A program made the translations under genes and the position numbers. A stretch of DNA of 64,000 nucleotides from Streptomyces sp. NBC_01353 (GTDB lineage: Bacteria > Actinomycetota > Actinomycetes > Streptomycetales > Streptomycetaceae): the NCBI RefSeq assembly GCF_036237275.1, contig NZ_CP108352.1:7006001-7070000 (forward strand), written 5' to 3'. This document shows positions 62,987-64,000 of the stretch, in pieces. The notes under the pieces are model-generated. The model searched no databases, had not been told where the DNA came from, and saw only the letters and a list, made by a program, of their open reading frames with translations. Position 1 is the stretch's first letter. Each line of letters opens with the position of its first letter.

Positions 62987-64000
62987 TCAGCCGCCGAACT
63001 CCTGCAGACCCTTGAGCGCCTGGTCCAGGAGCGCCTGGCGGCCCTCCAGCTCACGGCCCAGCTTGTCGGCCTTGGCGTCGTTGCCCGCCGCGCGGGCCGC
63101 GTCGATCTGCTTCTGCAGCTTGTCGACCGCGTCCTGCAGCTGGCCCGTCAGACCCGCGGCACGCGCGCGTGCCTCCGGGTTGGTCCGGCGCCACTCCGAC
63201 TCCTCGGCCTCCTGCAGCGCCCGCTCCACCGCGTGCATCCGGCCCTCGACCTTCGGGCGGGCGTCGCGCGGCACGTGGCCGATGGCCTCCCAGCGCTCGT
63301 TGATGGAGCGGAAGGCCGCACGGGCCGCCTTCAGATCCGCCACGGGCACCAGCTTCTCGGCCTCGACCGCGAGCTCCTCCTTCAGCTTGAGGTTCTCGGT
63401 CTGCTCCGCGTCCCGCTCGGCGAAGACATCGCCGCGCGCCGCGAAGAACACGTCCTGGGCGCCGCGGAAGCGGTTCCACAGGTCGTCCTCGTGCTCGCGC
63501 TGGGCGCGGCCCACCGCCTTCCACTCCGCCATCAGCTCGCGGTAGCGGGCGGCCGTGCCACCCCAGTCCGTGGAGTTGGAGAGCGACTCGGCCTCCGCGA
63601 CCAGCTTCTCCTTGGCCTTGCGGGCCTCCTCGCGCTGCGCGTCCAGCGAGGCGAAGTGCGCCTTGCGGCGCTTGGAGAACGCCGAGCGGGCGTGCGAGAA
63701 GCGGTGCCACAGCTCGTCGTCCGACTTCCGGTCCAGCCGCGGCAGGCCCTTCCAGGTGTCCACGAGCGCGCGCAGCCGCTCACCGGCGGCCCGCCACTGC
63801 TCGCTCTGCGCCAGCTCCTCGGCCTCCTTGACCAGAGCCTCCTTGGCGCCCCGCGCCTCGTCGGTCTGCTTGGCCTTCTGGACCTTGCGCTCCTCGCGGC
63901 GCGACTCCACCGTCTCGACCAGCTTGTCGAGACGGGTGGTCAGCGCGGCGAGGTCACCCACGGCGTGATGCTCGTCGACCTGCTGCCGGATGTGGTCGAT
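62987..64000 (-). CDS. DUF349-domain protein, 5' end off the window
   Basis: The frame is open to the right edge (338 codons visible; GTG 63961 is internal, since upstream codons IDHIRQQVDEHHAV are in frame and coding-like). The protein is almost entirely helical and charged, with repeated units of ~70 residues (QSEQWRAAGERLRALVDTWKGLPR, STDWGGTAARYRELMAEWKAVGR, VADLKAARAAFRSINERWEAIGH), each with the W-x(n)-W-K/E-x-I/V-G/P signature of DUF349. The C-terminus is coiled-coil-like. Such proteins are ribosome- or RNA-associated in some species; the role here is unknown. Confidence 0.9.
   Translation of the reverse strand: MDHIRQQVDEHHAVGDLAALTTRLDKLVETVESRREERKVQKAKQTDEARGAKEALVKEAEELAQSEQWRAAGERLRALVDTWKGLPRLDRKSDDELWHRFSHARSAFSKRRKAHFASLDAQREEARKAKEKLVAEAESLSNSTDWGGTAARYRELMAEWKAVGRAQREHEDDLWNRFRGAQDVFFAARGDVFAERDAEQTENLKLKEELAVEAEKLVPVADLKAARAAFRSINERWEAIGHVPRDARPKVEGRMHAVERALQEAEESEWRRTNPEARARAAGLTGQLQDAVDKLQKQIDAARAAGNDAKADKLGRELEGRQALLDQALKGLQEFGG

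Overview
The window is chromosomal DNA from a streptomycete-like actinobacterium. The GC content is very high, third codon positions are almost all G or C, and GTG and TTG starts are common. It carries ssgB, a sporulation gene confined to morphologically complex actinomycetes, and many -10 hexamers sit 6-8 nt before a start codon with no Shine-Dalgarno (leaderless mRNAs). From thrS to relA the order (thrS, HIT, pgsA, acyltransferase, pimA, pdxS, pdxT, yebC, ruvCAB, yajC, secDF, apt, relA) is the classic actinobacterial core order, known from mycobacteria and Streptomyces. I see no prophage, IS element, CRISPR array or secondary-metabolite cluster; this is core chromosome with small lineage-specific insertions.

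Left part (1-13 kb): a partial HEAT-repeat gene divergent from argH, whose promoter is overlapped by an ARG-box-like operator; a HAD-like protein; a TetR regulator plus 14-TM drug exporter pair with a perfect 11-bp-arm operator; a PlsC acyltransferase divergent from a Tat-exported glycerophosphodiesterase with PHO-box-like repeats; a sigma-like protein, an acetyltransferase and two small membrane proteins; then metNIQ, a methionine ABC importer. metNIQ is preceded by a 28-codon leaderless leader peptide ending in a Cys/Met-rich run and a hairpin region, which I read as a translational attenuator.

13-26 kb: cobalamin genes (cobL; a BluB-CobT fusion with a ~560-residue disordered N-terminus; cobA/cysG), a SpoU rRNA/tRNA methylase, a DUF2000/AraC divergent pair, a Ser/Thr kinase, two tiny genes, an APH-fold protein and a Zn-ribbon protein.

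26-39 kb: a five-tRNA array (Gly, Cys, 3x Val-GAC, the Val copies being a 111-bp tandem repeat), pabB-pabC (folate), a double-GNAT protein, a DsbA-like protein, small membrane proteins, a CGNR regulator, ssgB, two further tRNA-Val(CAC) genes flanking a large membrane protein and an SRPBCC protein, then a DEDDh exonuclease divergent from a DUF4365 (PD-(D/E)XK-like) gene coupled to an uncharacterised gene.

39-64 kb: thrS, a K+ channel, HIT hydrolase, an unknown membrane protein, an EF-G paralogue, the phosphatidylinositol mannoside start operon (pgsA-patA-pimA), vitamin B6 synthase (pdxST), yebC, the Holliday-junction machine ruvCAB, the Sec accessory genes yajC-secD-secF with apt, relA (ppGpp), and a partial DUF349 gene running off the right edge. 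Many gene pairs overlap by ATGA/GTGA, implying translational coupling: tetR-MFS, metN-metI, pabB-pabC, DUF4365-unknown, pgsA-patA-pimA, ruvC-ruvA, secF-apt.
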